Shown here piece by piece: positions 35,944-44,831 of a DNA stretch of 49,764 nucleotides. Each line of letters begins with the position of its first letter. Position 1 is the stretch's first letter. Source of the DNA: Candidatus Rifleibacteriota bacterium (lineage in GTDB: Bacteria; Muiribacteriota; Ozemobacteria; Ozemobacterales; Ozemobacteraceae); contig JAAYVD010000178.1 in NCBI GenBank assembly GCA_012517355.1, forward strand, positions 1 through 49,764, read 5' to 3'. The notes beneath the pieces are model-generated. The model was given only the letters and a program-made list of their open reading frames with translations. It searched no databases and was not told the DNA's origin. Made by a program: the position numbers and the translations under genes.

Positions 35944-35975
35944 CCCCTGTCGCGGATGAGTCCGCAAGGCAGGGG
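35944..35975. terminator. Nested stem-loop between convergent genes
   Basis: An outer stem CCCCTG/CAGGGG encloses an inner hairpin GCGGA-TGAG-TCCGC. It lies 25 bases after the small membrane protein gene and before the end of the convergent RDD gene. No U-tract follows, so terminator function is tentative. Confidence 0.35.
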
Positions 35976-36102
35976 ATTCCCAGAATGCGGGGCGAGGGCA
36001 GAGGCCCCGGGTTCGGTCAGTATCCTGCCGGAGAGCCGACCATAGGGGCGGGCCGGTGACCCGCGCCAACGGCAACCTCGTTCTCCCGAAGCCCGGACCC
36101 GC

Positions 36103-37515
36103 TCAGGCCATGACGACCTCGTCGGAGATATCGAAGCCCCGCAGGCCCCTTCCCATGCGCGCCCCCACATTCACCCCCTGGTGCCGCATCCCGGGCCGAC
36201 CCATGACCGCCTTGGCGGTGACCACTCCCAGCACGACCGCGAGGATGGGCAGGAAGCGGGTGAACAGGCGCACCAGACAAAGGCCGAGAGAGGCGGGATT
36301 GCCGAACCCGTCCACCACCCGCACCCCCAGCAGCATGCCCCCGGGGGTCGCCCCCAGCAGCCATTCGCTCCCGGCGAAATAGAGGCCGTAGACCAGCACG
36401 AACCAGACGATGAACACCGCCCCGGCCAGGGGATCCTTCGACGCCTCGACGAGCGGCAGGAGGCCCACTGACCCGATCAGCATCAGGACGACACAGGCCG
36501 GCAGATCGATCACCAGGGTCAGCAGCCGGCGGAAGAGGCCGGGCTTCTGGATGCCCACGTCCCGGGGCGGGCGGGGAAGCAGGTTCAGCAGGTCGGCGTC
36601 CTTCCCGGCCTTGATCGTCTCGCGGATCTGGTTCCAGAAGGGGCCGGTCTCCCCTTGCGCCATCCAGGGCATCCGCGCGCGGAACTCGCCCAGCGGCAAC
36701 GGGTTGGCTTCCACCTGGCGAAGCGTCTCCAGAGCTTCCCGCACCTGCGGATCACCGCCGACCGGCGCCGGCGACCCCGCCACTCCAGGCCTCTGATCAT
36801 ACACGGATGGAGCCCCCGCCGGCGGGGGCGGCGGGGCAACCGGGCCGCCGACCGGGTTGCCGCAGGTGGCGCAGAACCGCTGGCCTGGCTGAAGGGCCCC
36901 GCCGCAGCCGGGACAAAAGGCCGGAGATGGCCCTCCCTGGCCCGCCGTTGGAGCGGGCCAGGAGGCGGGAGCCGCCGACGGCGGGGGCGGCATCGCGGGC
37001 CCCCGGCCGGGCAATGGAGGGGGAGGGGGCGACATCGTGGGCCCATGGCCAGGCAAAGGTGGGGGAGGAGGCGGCATCGTGGGCCCCCGGCCAGGCAAAG
37101 GTGGGGGCGGTGCCGCGCCCCACCCGGGAGGCGGCGGGGGAACCGGTCGTGCCGACGGGAATGGCGGAGGCGGGGGCGGTGCCGCCACACCGGCACCCCG
37201 ATAGGGTTTTCCGGTGACCATGATCATGGCCTGGTCGAAGGTGATGTTGCCGTCGGCCTCGGCGGAGTACAGCATGCCCGAACCGTCGACGACCTCGAAG
37301 GAGTGCCGGCCGTGCGGCCCCTGAAGGAGCAGGTGAGGCGGACAGAGGTCTTCCCCGCTGTCGGGCGGCAGGGGCATCCGGGTCATGGCAGCCAGCAGAC
37401 CCGCCACCTGGTCGACGGACAACGTCCCCAGATCGATGGGATCATAGGATCCCGTGGCCCGGGCCCCGTCGGGGGTCATTCCCTGGATTTGCGCGTTCAA
37501 CCAGATTTCGGCCAT
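36103..37515 (-). CDS. RDD-family membrane protein with zinc ribbon and proline-rich repeats
   Basis: A 470-residue protein in five parts. Residues 1-105 are a soluble N-terminal domain (YSAEADGNITFDQAMIMV). Residues 110-180 are proline-rich, with a 14-residue repeat PPPPPLPGRGPTM-like at 134-175. Residues 201-218 form a double-CxxC zinc ribbon (Cys201, 204, 215, 218). Residues 250-320 form a helical segment. The rest is an RDD domain with three membrane helices (about 328-354, 362-382, 415-436). RDD proteins are poorly understood and some act in transport. ATG 37515 has a near-perfect AGGAGGTGGC ribosome site; a candidate promoter TTGCTG-17-TATCTT has its -10 at 37604-37599. The N-terminal domain may sense or bind a partner (inference). 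Confidence 0.8.
   Translation of the reverse strand: MAEIWLNAQIQGMTPDGARATGSYDPIDLGTLSVDQVAGLLAAMTRMPLPPDSGEDLCPPHLLLQGPHGRHSFEVVDGSGMLYSAEADGNITFDQAMIMVTGKPYRGAGVAAPPPPPPFPSARPVPPPPPGWGAAPPPPLPGRGPTMPPPPPPLPGHGPTMSPPPPPLPGRGPAMPPPPSAAPASWPAPTAGQGGPSPAFCPGCGGALQPGQRFCATCGNPVGGPVAPPPPPAGAPSVYDQRPGVAGSPAPVGGDPQVREALETLRQVEANPLPLGEFRARMPWMAQGETGPFWNQIRETIKAGKDADLLNLLPRPPRDVGIQKPGLFRRLLTLVIDLPACVVLMLIGSVGLLPLVEASKDPLAGAVFIVWFVLVYGLYFAGSEWLLGATPGGMLLGVRVVDGFGNPASLGLCLVRLFTRFLPILAVVLGVVTAKAVMGRPGMRHQGVNVGARMGRGLRGFDISDEVVMA
36991..37116 (-). repeat. Tandem 42-bp coding repeat in the RDD protein gene
   Basis: Three in-frame copies encode PLPG(R/H)GP(T/A)M preceded by runs of proline. The units differ by a few bases, so copy number may vary between strains. 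Confidence 0.7.
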
Positions 37516-37718
37516 GCCACCTCCTGAGGGTCGGGGGTCCGGGTTCCCCCCCCCCACCACCACCACCGCCAGACCGTGGGCGGGGGCCCGCCACCCGCAA
37601 GATATCATCCGGGTCCACATCCAGCAAGCCGGACCCAGGAGAAAAGAGCGCATCGAGCCGACGGGCTTCCTCCCGCGCAACAAGCGGGATGAGCAGGAAG
37701 ACATCCTGGAAGGTGATG

Positions 37719-38327
37719 TCAGGGGGTGCGAGAGAGGAGTCGGCGGATGCGTTCGGCGATCCGGGCATGGAAGGGCTTGGTGTAGGGGCCCTGTTCCTGC
37801 CAGGCGAACCGGCCGAAGGCATCGACGGCGATGAGGTTGGGGGTGTCATAACAGACCCTCAGACTGCGACCGACCAGGGAATGCCAGTCGAGCAGGACCG
37901 GCACGGGAGGCTTGTACTGCTGCCAGAGGTCCTTGGCGTGGTGTTCCTGAAGGTCCCAGGGGTAGCGGCTGAGGTTGTGGACCCAGAGGAGATGGATCAG
38001 GCCGGGCCGGCCGAACTCCTCGTTGAGGGCCTCGGCCCATTTCCGCAGATCGTACCGGACGGAGCGGTGGGCGGTCAGCAGGATCACCGGCTTGCCGCGA
38101 AGGGCCTTCAGGTCCCAGGGGCGGTCGCCGACGTCGCTGATGACGAAGGGGTGCAGCGGCTGGCCGGGCGAGATCTTCTCGATCCAGAACGGGGGAAAAT
38201 CGGTGACCGGTTCCGCCGGAGTGACCGCCGCTCCCAGCCAAAGACAGACCGCCAGGGCGGCGAGCGGCAGCCGCCACCCGGTGCCCCGCGGCCGTGGTCG
38301 GAAGGGAGGTCCGTGCCGGTCGATCAT
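37719..38327 (-). CDS. Secreted redoxin-like protein lacking the CxxC motif
   Basis: A 202-residue protein. An N-terminal hydrophobic segment (LPLAALAVCLWLGAAVTPA, about 20-38) looks like a signal peptide. The rest resembles a thioredoxin-fold redoxin: LKALRGKPVILLTAHRSVRYDLRKWAEAL fits the start of such domains, and LIAVDAFGRFAW fits the late strand, but the CxxC position reads HRSVR, so no redox Cys pair is present. The function is therefore unlikely to be classical disulfide exchange. ATG 38327 lies 7 bases after GATAAT of an extended -10 (TGGGATAAT), a possible leaderless start. The frame extends upstream into the hairpin repeat, but I do not think that part is used. Confidence 0.65.
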   Translation of the reverse strand: MIDRHGPPFRPRPRGTGWRLPLAALAVCLWLGAAVTPAEPVTDFPPFWIEKISPGQPLHPFVISDVGDRPWDLKALRGKPVILLTAHRSVRYDLRKWAEALNEEFGRPGLIHLLWVHNLSRYPWDLQEHHAKDLWQQYKPPVPVLLDWHSLVGRSLRVCYDTPNLIAVDAFGRFAWQEQGPYTKPFHARIAERIRRLLSRTP

Positions 38328-38337
38328 GACCGGCATT

Positions 38338-38346
38338 ATCCCAAAT
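38338..38346 (-). promoter_or_regulatory. Extended -10 for the redoxin-like gene
   Basis: TGGGATAAT on the minus strand sits about 7 bases before ATG 38327. The -35 is weak. It predicts a very short leader or none. Confidence 0.4.
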
Positions 38347-38427
38347 TCCGGCCCGGGGCGCCAGTTCCGCCGGCGTGACGGCCGGCGGGGCAGGACCCGC
38401 GATGCCTTCGCATGAACCTGGTTGCCA

Positions 38428-38524
38428 CGTCCCGGCCGGGACGGCCCCTTTGCGATCCGCGAAACTGGGGTTTCGCGCCGCCATCCGCGGCGGCAAGGGG
38501 GAAGCCCTTCCGACATCGTGTCGG
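38428..38524. repeat. Single copy of the 81-bp hairpin repeat
   Basis: The order of parts is the same as at 14534-14714. A palindrome comes first (here CGTCCCGGCCGGGACG, 38428-38443, different in sequence). CCCCTT (38445-38450) then pairs with AAGGGG (38495-38500). The enclosed hairpins are GCGAAAC-TGGG-GTTTCGC (38459-38476) and GCCGCC/GGCGGC (38477-38494). The closing palindrome is CCGACATCGTGTCGG (38510-38524). It lies between divergent genes. Confidence 0.85.
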
Positions 38525-38750
38525 TCGGATCGGGGGCCCGTCCGCCGGCAGCGGACGGCCGGCGTTCCTCCGACCATCGCTGAGCGGGAATGGCCGGATT
38601 CCTGGCAGGAAACCTCCCTCAGCGATCCGAAGCTTTTCTGATGAACAGGGATTTCCCCAGTCCTTGCCTCCATCGACAAGCCAGACCACAACAGCCCGGA
38701 GAACCACTTCATCGGCGATGGGGGGAACTGCCGGATCCTGGGCGGCCGGG

Positions 38751-38779
38751 TTGCCCGTGGAAGCGGGCTCTGGTACCAT
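38751..38779 (+). promoter_or_regulatory. Promoter of the TPR/TerB-like gene
   Basis: TTGCCC (38751-38756), 17 bases, TACCAT (38774-38779). The start point would be near 38786, followed by GGAGGA and the GTG at 38811. Confidence 0.6.
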
Positions 38780-38810
38780 CGGAGCCGAGACCACAACGGA
38801 GGACCGCGGC

Positions 38811-41153
38811 GTGGAGATGAAAGAGACCTTGCAGGACCAGCTGGCCCAGCGGATCGCCCTGCTGCCGGCAGAGGCCCAGGGCCCCTGGCGGGAGTTGGCC
38901 AGGAGCCTGGACGGCGACAACGACAAGCGGGTCGAACTGACCCTGAAGAAGGTCACCGACAGCGATGTCTTCTCCATGCCGGGGAAGGAGCAGGTGGTGC
39001 CGGTGGCGCAGTTCCTGCTGCTGGCGGTGCGTGATGCCTACGCCCGGCCCCGTTCGGGACAGTTCGAGCGCTACACCTCGCTGCTGCCCGTCTTCACCGA
39101 GTTCCTGGGCCGACAGGCCCGGCACCCCGACCTGGCCGACCACCCCAAGCTGCTGCTGACCCTGGGCGAGCAGTTCGTGCTGGCCTTCCACGACCCCGAG
39201 GCGGGGACGACGGTGGCCTTCGACAACTTCTACGAGTTCCAGATGCAGAACGTGCGCGCCTTCCTGGCCTCGCCGGGGTTCAAGGGGTGGCGGACCCAGC
39301 CGGGAACGGAGGAGTTTTTGAAAGCCTGCGTCGGGCGCTGGCTGGTGCACCTGGGCAATTTCGCCCGCAACCGCCGGGAGAAGGCGTTCCTCAACCTGCT
39401 CGACACCGCCCTGTTGCTGCTGCGTTCGGTTCCCGAGCTGCTGCCGCAGTTCCAGCCGATCGCCCTGTTGCTGCCGGGAGCCAAGAAGACCTTCCATTTT
39501 CTCTATGCCGAAGGGGAGGACGCCATCGCGCGCCTGCTGGGCCGCGCCCGCCAGGCCTCCACGGGGGAGGTGCAGGGGGCCATCCGCGAGTGGACCGACC
39601 TCTACACCATCGGGGCCCTGCCCGAGGTGCCGCGCACCGGCGAGATGGAGGAGTCGCCCGACCTGACCGTCCCCTACATCTACCGGTCGCTGCTCGAGGA
39701 GGTCTTGGGGGACGGCACCATCTCGTCGGAAGAGGAATGGGTCGTCAAGAGCATGCGCGACTTCATCGAAATCTCCAACGAGCGGTACCAGAAGATCTTC
39801 GACCAGGTGCAGGAGGCCCGGAAACTCGGGAAGCTGACCGTCCTCGACCGCGACTTCTCGCCGCGGGCCTTTTTGCACCGGATCCTGACCAAGACCGTCG
39901 AGGACGGCGTCATCACCGACGAGGAGCGGGCCCTGGTCGGCCAGACGGCCAACGCCCTGCTGCTCAACCAGGAGACGCTGGCCGAGGTGTTCGCCCAGGT
40001 CAAGGACGAGTTCAAGGCGAAGGGGGGGCCTCCGCCCACCGTCAGCCGCGAACTGGCGCGGCTGCACGACCTGGTCCGCTACACCGCCATGGAAGAGCGG
40101 ATCCGGTCGGTGCTGGTGTCGGACCGGGGCATGCGGATCTACCAGAAGGCCGGCAAGATGCTGGCGCAGCTCCGGCAGGAGGCGAAGCAGCAGGCCCCGG
40201 AGCGGGCCGCCGAGCTGCTGGGCCAGTGGCCGGTGGTCTGTTTCTTCTTCGAGCCGCAGGTCTATCTCTACCCGGTGATCATGCTGTTCATCGAGTCGCC
40301 GAACGTGCATCCCGCCCGCCTGGAATTCAAGGGGGGCCGCATCGACGTGGAGTTCCTCGAGGAGGTGACCGGGACGGCCGGGGAGGATACCTGGGTGACC
40401 GACCGGCCGGTGCTCCGGCTGTACAACGAAGGATTCGAAGCCGAGATCCCGGTCAAGGCGGTGCTGGTCGGCGATGGGCTCCACACCTTCATCGAAGGCT
40501 GCCAGGAGGAGACCGGGGGCCGGTATGCCCTGATGATCATGCACCATTCCCGGATGGCCTCGATCCTGGCCTTGCAGAAGGCCGGGCAGCTCGACTTCAG
40601 TGCCACCCTGGCGGAGGCCCGCCGCGCCCTGGCGGCCGCCCGGCACCAGGAGGCGGTCACCCTGCTGGCCGCGCTGCACCAGCGATCGCCCGGCCTGTTC
40701 GACGTGCAGTACTGGCTGGGGGTGGCCCACGAGCAGATGTCGGCCCGGCTCCCCGATCAGACCGACCTCCGGGAGAAGGCCCTGGGCTTCTACCGGAAGG
40801 AGCTTGCGCTGAACCCCGGTTCCGACAAGGCGATGCGCGCCATCGGGCGTCTGCTGGCGGAAGCGGGGAGGACGGACGAGGCGCTGGACTGGCTGCGCAA
40901 GGCCTGCGAGGCGGCCCCGGCCAGCGTGCAGAACCTGGTGACCCTGGTCGAGACCGCCTACAAACGGGACCAGGCGGCGGGGATCAAGGCCGACAGCCCC
41001 CCCGACTACATCCTGAAGACGCTGGGCGAGGCCTTCCATCTGCACCCCGCGCATCCCCGCGTCCGCCGCCTGGTGGACGAGTTCTCGGTGCGGTTCGGGC
41101 TCGACCTGGCCGCCCAGTTCCGGGGCCAGCCGGTGGCCACGTTGTTCCAGTGA
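38811..41153 (+). CDS. Large cytoplasmic protein with TerB-like and TPR segments
   Basis: A 780-residue soluble protein. The N-terminal 280 residues are helical and unrecognised. Two TerB- or EF-hand-like loops follow, GDGTISSEEE (about 301-310) and EDGVITDEER (about 364), each leading into a long helix. A mixed region with beta-strand character (about 490-580) comes next. The C-terminal third has TPR-like helices (HQEAVTLLAALHQRSPGLFDVQYWLG and similar, about 595-760). I chose GTG 38811 because GGAGGA ends 7 bases before it; ATG 38817 is an alternative. The acidic loops could bind calcium or be plain TerB loops. It looks like a scaffold or stress-related protein (inference). Confidence 0.75.
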   Translation: MEMKETLQDQLAQRIALLPAEAQGPWRELARSLDGDNDKRVELTLKKVTDSDVFSMPGKEQVVPVAQFLLLAVRDAYARPRSGQFERYTSLLPVFTEFLGRQARHPDLADHPKLLLTLGEQFVLAFHDPEAGTTVAFDNFYEFQMQNVRAFLASPGFKGWRTQPGTEEFLKACVGRWLVHLGNFARNRREKAFLNLLDTALLLLRSVPELLPQFQPIALLLPGAKKTFHFLYAEGEDAIARLLGRARQASTGEVQGAIREWTDLYTIGALPEVPRTGEMEESPDLTVPYIYRSLLEEVLGDGTISSEEEWVVKSMRDFIEISNERYQKIFDQVQEARKLGKLTVLDRDFSPRAFLHRILTKTVEDGVITDEERALVGQTANALLLNQETLAEVFAQVKDEFKAKGGPPPTVSRELARLHDLVRYTAMEERIRSVLVSDRGMRIYQKAGKMLAQLRQEAKQQAPERAAELLGQWPVVCFFFEPQVYLYPVIMLFIESPNVHPARLEFKGGRIDVEFLEEVTGTAGEDTWVTDRPVLRLYNEGFEAEIPVKAVLVGDGLHTFIEGCQEETGGRYALMIMHHSRMASILALQKAGQLDFSATLAEARRALAAARHQEAVTLLAALHQRSPGLFDVQYWLGVAHEQMSARLPDQTDLREKALGFYRKELALNPGSDKAMRAIGRLLAEAGRTDEALDWLRKACEAAPASVQNLVTLVETAYKRDQAAGIKADSPPDYILKTLGEAFHLHPAHPRVRRLVDEFSVRFGLDLAAQFRGQPVATLFQ

Positions 41154-41282
41154 GCCGCCGGCCGGCGGCGAGGGCCCGTTCCCCGGCCGGCTCCCCCACC
41201 CCACCCCGCGCGGGCCGGGATTGCCACGCCCGGCGCCGCGCCCCGGCCGACCCGGGTTCCGCCGCTGGGGGTCTTGCGTAAT

Positions 41283-41312
41283 AAACATGGACATTTTTGT
41301 ACCATAATGTTT
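41283..41312 (+). promoter_or_regulatory. AT-rich imperfect palindrome upstream of the SAM hydrolase gene
   Basis: AAACAT (41283-41288) and ATGTTT (41307-41312) flank GGACATTTTTGTACC. It contains TTGTAC and CATAAT but no well-spaced promoter. It may be an operator, given the AT-rich island in GC-rich DNA. Confidence 0.35.
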
Positions 41313-41355
41313 GTTTGTACTTTATGCCGCCAATGATCGGCGAGGAGGATTCCCC

Positions 41356-42129
41356 ATGCGGATCGTGACCATGACCACGGATTTCGGCACCCAGGACTGG
41401 TTCGTCGGGGTCATGAAGGGGGTCATCATGAGCCTGAGCCCCCAGGCCGTGTGCATCGACCTGACCCACGACATCCCGCCCGGCAACGTGCGGGCGGCGG
41501 CGTTCGCCCTGGCCTCCAGCTACTCCTACTTTCCTTCCGGCACCGTCCACCTGGCGGTGGTCGATCCCGGAGTGGGAACCGACCGGCCGGCCATGGCCGT
41601 GGCCACCGACCGCTACCTGTTCGTCGGCCCGGACAACGGGGTCCTCTCGCTGGCCCTCAAGCGGGAGACGGTGCGGGCCTGCCACCGCCTGGAGAACCCG
41701 GCCTTCTTCCGGGAACCGGTCTCGGCGACCTTCCACGGCCGCGACGTGTTCGCGCCGACCGCGGCGCACCTGACCCGCGGGGTCCTGCTCGAGGAGATGG
41801 GTCCCGCCCACCCCGACCCGGTGCAGATCGACTGGCCGAAGCCGGTGTTCGGACTCGACCGGGTGACCGGGGCGACGGTGTACTGCGACCGGTTCGGCAA
41901 CTTCGTCACGAACCTGCCGGGCGAGGAGATCATGGCCCGCGGGGGCAAGCCCCGGGTCAAGGTGGCCCGCCGCGACCTGGTGCTGGTGACCTCATTCCAG
42001 GGGGTGGCCGAAGGCGAGCCGTTGGCCTACATCGGGTCGACCGGCCTGGTCGAGATCGCCGTCAACGGCGGATCGGCGCGGCAGGTGTTGAAGCTGAAGC
42101 TCGACCAACCGGTCGAAGTGACCTGGTAG
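41356..42129 (+). CDS. SAM hydroxide adenosyltransferase (DUF62 family)
   Basis: A 257-residue member of the family that splits S-adenosylmethionine with water or hydroxide to adenosine and methionine, related to fluorinase. Family motifs are visible: MTTDFGTQDWFVG at the N-terminus, IDLTHDIPPG, AVVDPGVGTDRPA, FVGPDNGVLS and FHGRDVFAPTAAHL, then the C-terminal domain with YCDRFGNFVTN. The fluorinase-specific loop is not apparent, so hydroxide transfer is the likely activity. ATG 41356 has GAGGAGG 7 bases upstream. An AT-rich stretch with an imperfect palindrome at 41283-41312 lies upstream and may be regulatory. Confidence 0.92.
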   Translation: MRIVTMTTDFGTQDWFVGVMKGVIMSLSPQAVCIDLTHDIPPGNVRAAAFALASSYSYFPSGTVHLAVVDPGVGTDRPAMAVATDRYLFVGPDNGVLSLALKRETVRACHRLENPAFFREPVSATFHGRDVFAPTAAHLTRGVLLEEMGPAHPDPVQIDWPKPVFGLDRVTGATVYCDRFGNFVTNLPGEEIMARGGKPRVKVARRDLVLVTSFQGVAEGEPLAYIGSTGLVEIAVNGGSARQVLKLKLDQPVEVTW

Positions 42130-42479
42130 TCTCTGGGGAAGAAGGAGGGAAGGAAGGGTAGAAACAGGATAGAGGAAGGTGGTGAAATCGCCCAAGCCCC
42201 GGAGGACTCCGGGGAAAAGGGGTCAAGGGAGAGGGGAGCAGGTTTCACCGCCGGCAAGGACAACTCAAGAAGGAAGCAGGAAACCGAGGATTCCCCGCGG
42301 AGTCACCGAGGTCACGGAGGAATCGGGACTTCACATTTCGACAGAAACCTCGAGGGCGGCAGGGGAAAGGGAGAACGGGGGGGAAATGGCGAAGGGAGCC
42401 GCCGGCACGATCTGCGCCATCAGCATCGATGGATGGATGAAGAACGTGGGTGGATGCGTCCGTCGAAAGGCTGGAGTGT
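42130..42479. other. Intergenic region with purine-rich strand
   Basis: About 350 bp between convergent genes. It has a long purine-rich run (about 42134-42185), a perfect hairpin CCCCGGAG-GA-CTCCGGGG (42197-42214), and the string CGCGGAGTCACCGAGGTCAC at 42297-42316, followed by GGAGG. I see no convincing gene. Confidence 0.4.
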
Positions 42480-44405
42480 CTACTTTTCGCGGGTGACGGC
42501 GAAGGTGCGGATCGGGCGGGTGATGCCTTTCAGCGGCACCGGGTCGAGCTCCTGGGACTCGAACCGGTCGCGGACGAGTTCCCAGGTGGTCTCGCTGAGG
42601 ACGATCCAGTTGCCGTCGCGGGCCCGGGAGCACAGGCGGTTGGCCAGGTTCACGGGGGAACCGATGACGGTGTATTGCAGCGCCTTGGGGCTGCCGATGT
42701 AGCCGGCCACGACGTCCCCGGTGTTGATGCCGATGCCCATGCGCAGCGGGGCCACGCCGGCGGCCCCCCGTTCCTCGTTGAACCCCTGAAGCGATTCCAG
42801 CATGGCGAGGGCGCACCGGACGGCCCGGACAGGGTCGTCCGGTCGCGCGAAGGGGGCCCCGAAAAGGGCCATGATCTCGTCGCCGACGAACTTGTCGAGG
42901 GTGCCGCCGAACCGGAAGATGACATCGACCATGCGCTCGAAAAACCGGTTGAGCATCTGGACGATGGCCCCCGCGGTCATGGCCTCCGACATGGAGGTGA
43001 ACCCGCGCAGGTCGGAGAACAGGATGGTCGCCTTGCGGGGTTCCCCACCCGGCTTGACCTCGGCCTTGCCACTGACCACCATGTCGGCGATGTCGGGGGA
43101 AAACAGGCGCTGCAGGCGGGCCCGGGCCACCGCTTCCTCCTGTTTTTCCCGCACCAGGTGGGAGTTGGCCACGAACATGGCGGCCTGGCCGGCGATGGCG
43201 GTCAGCACCTGCAGGTCCTTGTCGCGGAACACGTTGATGGCGTGCTGGCAGTCGAGCACCAGGATGCCCAGCAGGCGCTCGCGCCAGACCAGGGGCACCG
43301 CCATCGAACTGCGGATGCTCTGCCGGATGACCGACATGGCGGCCTGGAAGCGGGGGTCATTGGTGGCGTCGCTGCAGAGGATGCCGACCCGCTCCCGCTC
43401 GACCATCTTCACCATGGAGGTCGAGATGTCCATCACCTCGGTGGAGTCGGGCTTGCGCAGCAACAGGGCGCGGGGAACGAGGGCCCCGTTCTCCTCGTAG
43501 ATCATGATCACCCCGCGATCGGCGGGCAGCATGTCGAAGCACATCTCGAGGATGCGGTGGAGGAGCGTGTCGAGATCGAGCTCCTGCCCGATGCGGTTGA
43601 TCATCTCGTAGGCGATGCGAAGCCGCTCGTAATCCCGGCGCAGCGCGGCCGTGTCCAGCAGATCCCGTTCCGGCAGGAACCGCCGCGTCTCCAGGGCCAC
43701 CTTTCCCTGGACGGGACTGGCATCGATGGTGATGAACCGGGTCTGGTTCCCCGGCCGGGGCGGGGGTGGAGGGATGGCCCCCCCGGAAGGCGGAGGAGTC
43801 GGGCGCCCGGGCGGGTCGAGGGCCGGCGGGAAAGCCATCGCGGCCGGCCCCCCGGAGACAGGCGGCGATGAGGCGGCCGGGACGGGGGCACCGGCGGGGA
43901 AAGCTGGGCTGGCCGGGGGAGCGGCAAAGACGGGAGGCGGGGGCGGAGGTGGCGACCCCGCCTGTCGGGGAACGACCGCCGGCCTGGCCACCGGGGTCGG
44001 AGCCTCCGGCGAGGCGGAGGGAGCAGCTGGGGAAGAGGGTTTCGGCGGAAGGGAAGGCACCGGCGCGGGCGGGGGTGGTTTGGAAGGCGGCAAGACGGCC
44101 GGCGCGGGGGCAGCCGCGGGGGAATGGAGGAACCGGGCCTGGACGTCGGACATGGTGATGACGTCCCCGTCGCGGAGGAGGATGCGGCCTTCGGCCCGCC
44201 GACCGTTGACCAGGGTTCCGTTGAGGGAGCCCAGGTCGGTGAGGAAGAACTCGCTGCCCGCCTGCTCGATCAGGCAGTGCCGTTTCGAAACCTCGCGGTC
44301 ATCGAGCTTGATGGCATTGCCGGCCTGCCGGCCGATGGACACGGACCCCTGCAGGTCATACCCCGCCTGCAGACGTTCGGGCGCCTCGATCACCAGCCTG
44401 GCCAT
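42480..44405 (-). CDS. FHA-GAF-class III adenylate/guanylate cyclase
   Basis: A 641-residue signalling protein. The FHA domain (about 22-90) has GR at 25-26, SKRH with Ser40 and His43, and SLNGT with Asn62, so it should bind phospho-Thr peptides. A proline-rich linker (97-235), a GAF domain (about 265-415) and a class III cyclase domain (about 450-625) follow. Cyclase metal Asp residues are in FSDLRGFTSM and GDEIMALFG; the substrate Lys is in LDKFVGDE; and the transition-state Asn and Arg are in NLANRL. The position that is Asp or Thr in most adenylate cyclases reads Ser (VIGSPVNLA). cAMP is the likely product, but this is not certain. A promoter and the ribosome site GGAGAGTGAGAG precede ATG 44405. 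Confidence 0.9.
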   Translation of the reverse strand: MARLVIEAPERLQAGYDLQGSVSIGRQAGNAIKLDDREVSKRHCLIEQAGSEFFLTDLGSLNGTLVNGRRAEGRILLRDGDVITMSDVQARFLHSPAAAPAPAVLPPSKPPPPAPVPSLPPKPSSPAAPSASPEAPTPVARPAVVPRQAGSPPPPPPPVFAAPPASPAFPAGAPVPAASSPPVSGGPAAMAFPPALDPPGRPTPPPSGGAIPPPPPRPGNQTRFITIDASPVQGKVALETRRFLPERDLLDTAALRRDYERLRIAYEMINRIGQELDLDTLLHRILEMCFDMLPADRGVIMIYEENGALVPRALLLRKPDSTEVMDISTSMVKMVERERVGILCSDATNDPRFQAAMSVIRQSIRSSMAVPLVWRERLLGILVLDCQHAINVFRDKDLQVLTAIAGQAAMFVANSHLVREKQEEAVARARLQRLFSPDIADMVVSGKAEVKPGGEPRKATILFSDLRGFTSMSEAMTAGAIVQMLNRFFERMVDVIFRFGGTLDKFVGDEIMALFGAPFARPDDPVRAVRCALAMLESLQGFNEERGAAGVAPLRMGIGINTGDVVAGYIGSPKALQYTVIGSPVNLANRLCSRARDGNWIVLSETTWELVRDRFESQELDPVPLKGITRPIRTFAVTREK

Positions 44406-44435
44406 CGCCTCTCACTCTCCGGTCGTTCCGGCACC

Positions 44436-44465
44436 AGTATACATGGTCGGCCACCGCCACGCCAA
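44436..44465 (-). promoter_or_regulatory. Promoter of the FHA-GAF-cyclase gene
   Basis: TTGGCG (44465-44460), 18-base spacer, TATACT (44441-44436) on the minus strand. The leader before ATG 44405 would be about 25 bases. Confidence 0.6.
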
Positions 44466-44650
44466 AGGTCACCCGAACGTGCCGGCGACCGGCGAGGAAG
44501 CGGATGCCAAGCGGCTCTGGACGGCCGAAGGAACAGCCCTGGCGGGATTCGACTGGACCGTCAGGGGCCAGGCCGATCCCCATGGGTCGTCGGATACGGA
44601 GTGACCACCGGGCGGAGGGTATGGCAGTTCCCCCGCCCTGGCATTTTCCC

Positions 44651-44678
44651 TTGACTTGCGAACTTGTACAAGGATAGT
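44651..44678 (+). promoter_or_regulatory. Promoter with an internal CTTGTACAAG palindrome
   Basis: TTGACT (44651-44656), 16-base spacer, GATAGT (44673-44678). The perfect 10-bp palindrome CTTGTACAAG lies at 44663-44672 between the two boxes, where a bound repressor would block polymerase. The same core is in the palindrome at 8281-8294. Confidence 0.55.
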
Positions 44679-44831
44679 ACTTGGGCTGACGTCGGAGGGA
44701 CGAGGGGAGTCCCCTTCCCCGCTCCCGAAATGGGCCGCCAGACGAGGTCCCTGCCCGGATCCGCTCCGGGAGTCAATGACCGTCCACCCCGCCGGGGAGC
44801 CGGCGCGGGAAGTCTCGATGAGGAGCTTGCC

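Noticed and set aside
35944-35975. Hammerhead-like ribozyme
   Set aside because: GGATGAGTCC resembles part of the core, but the conserved GAAA and cleavage-site context are missing.
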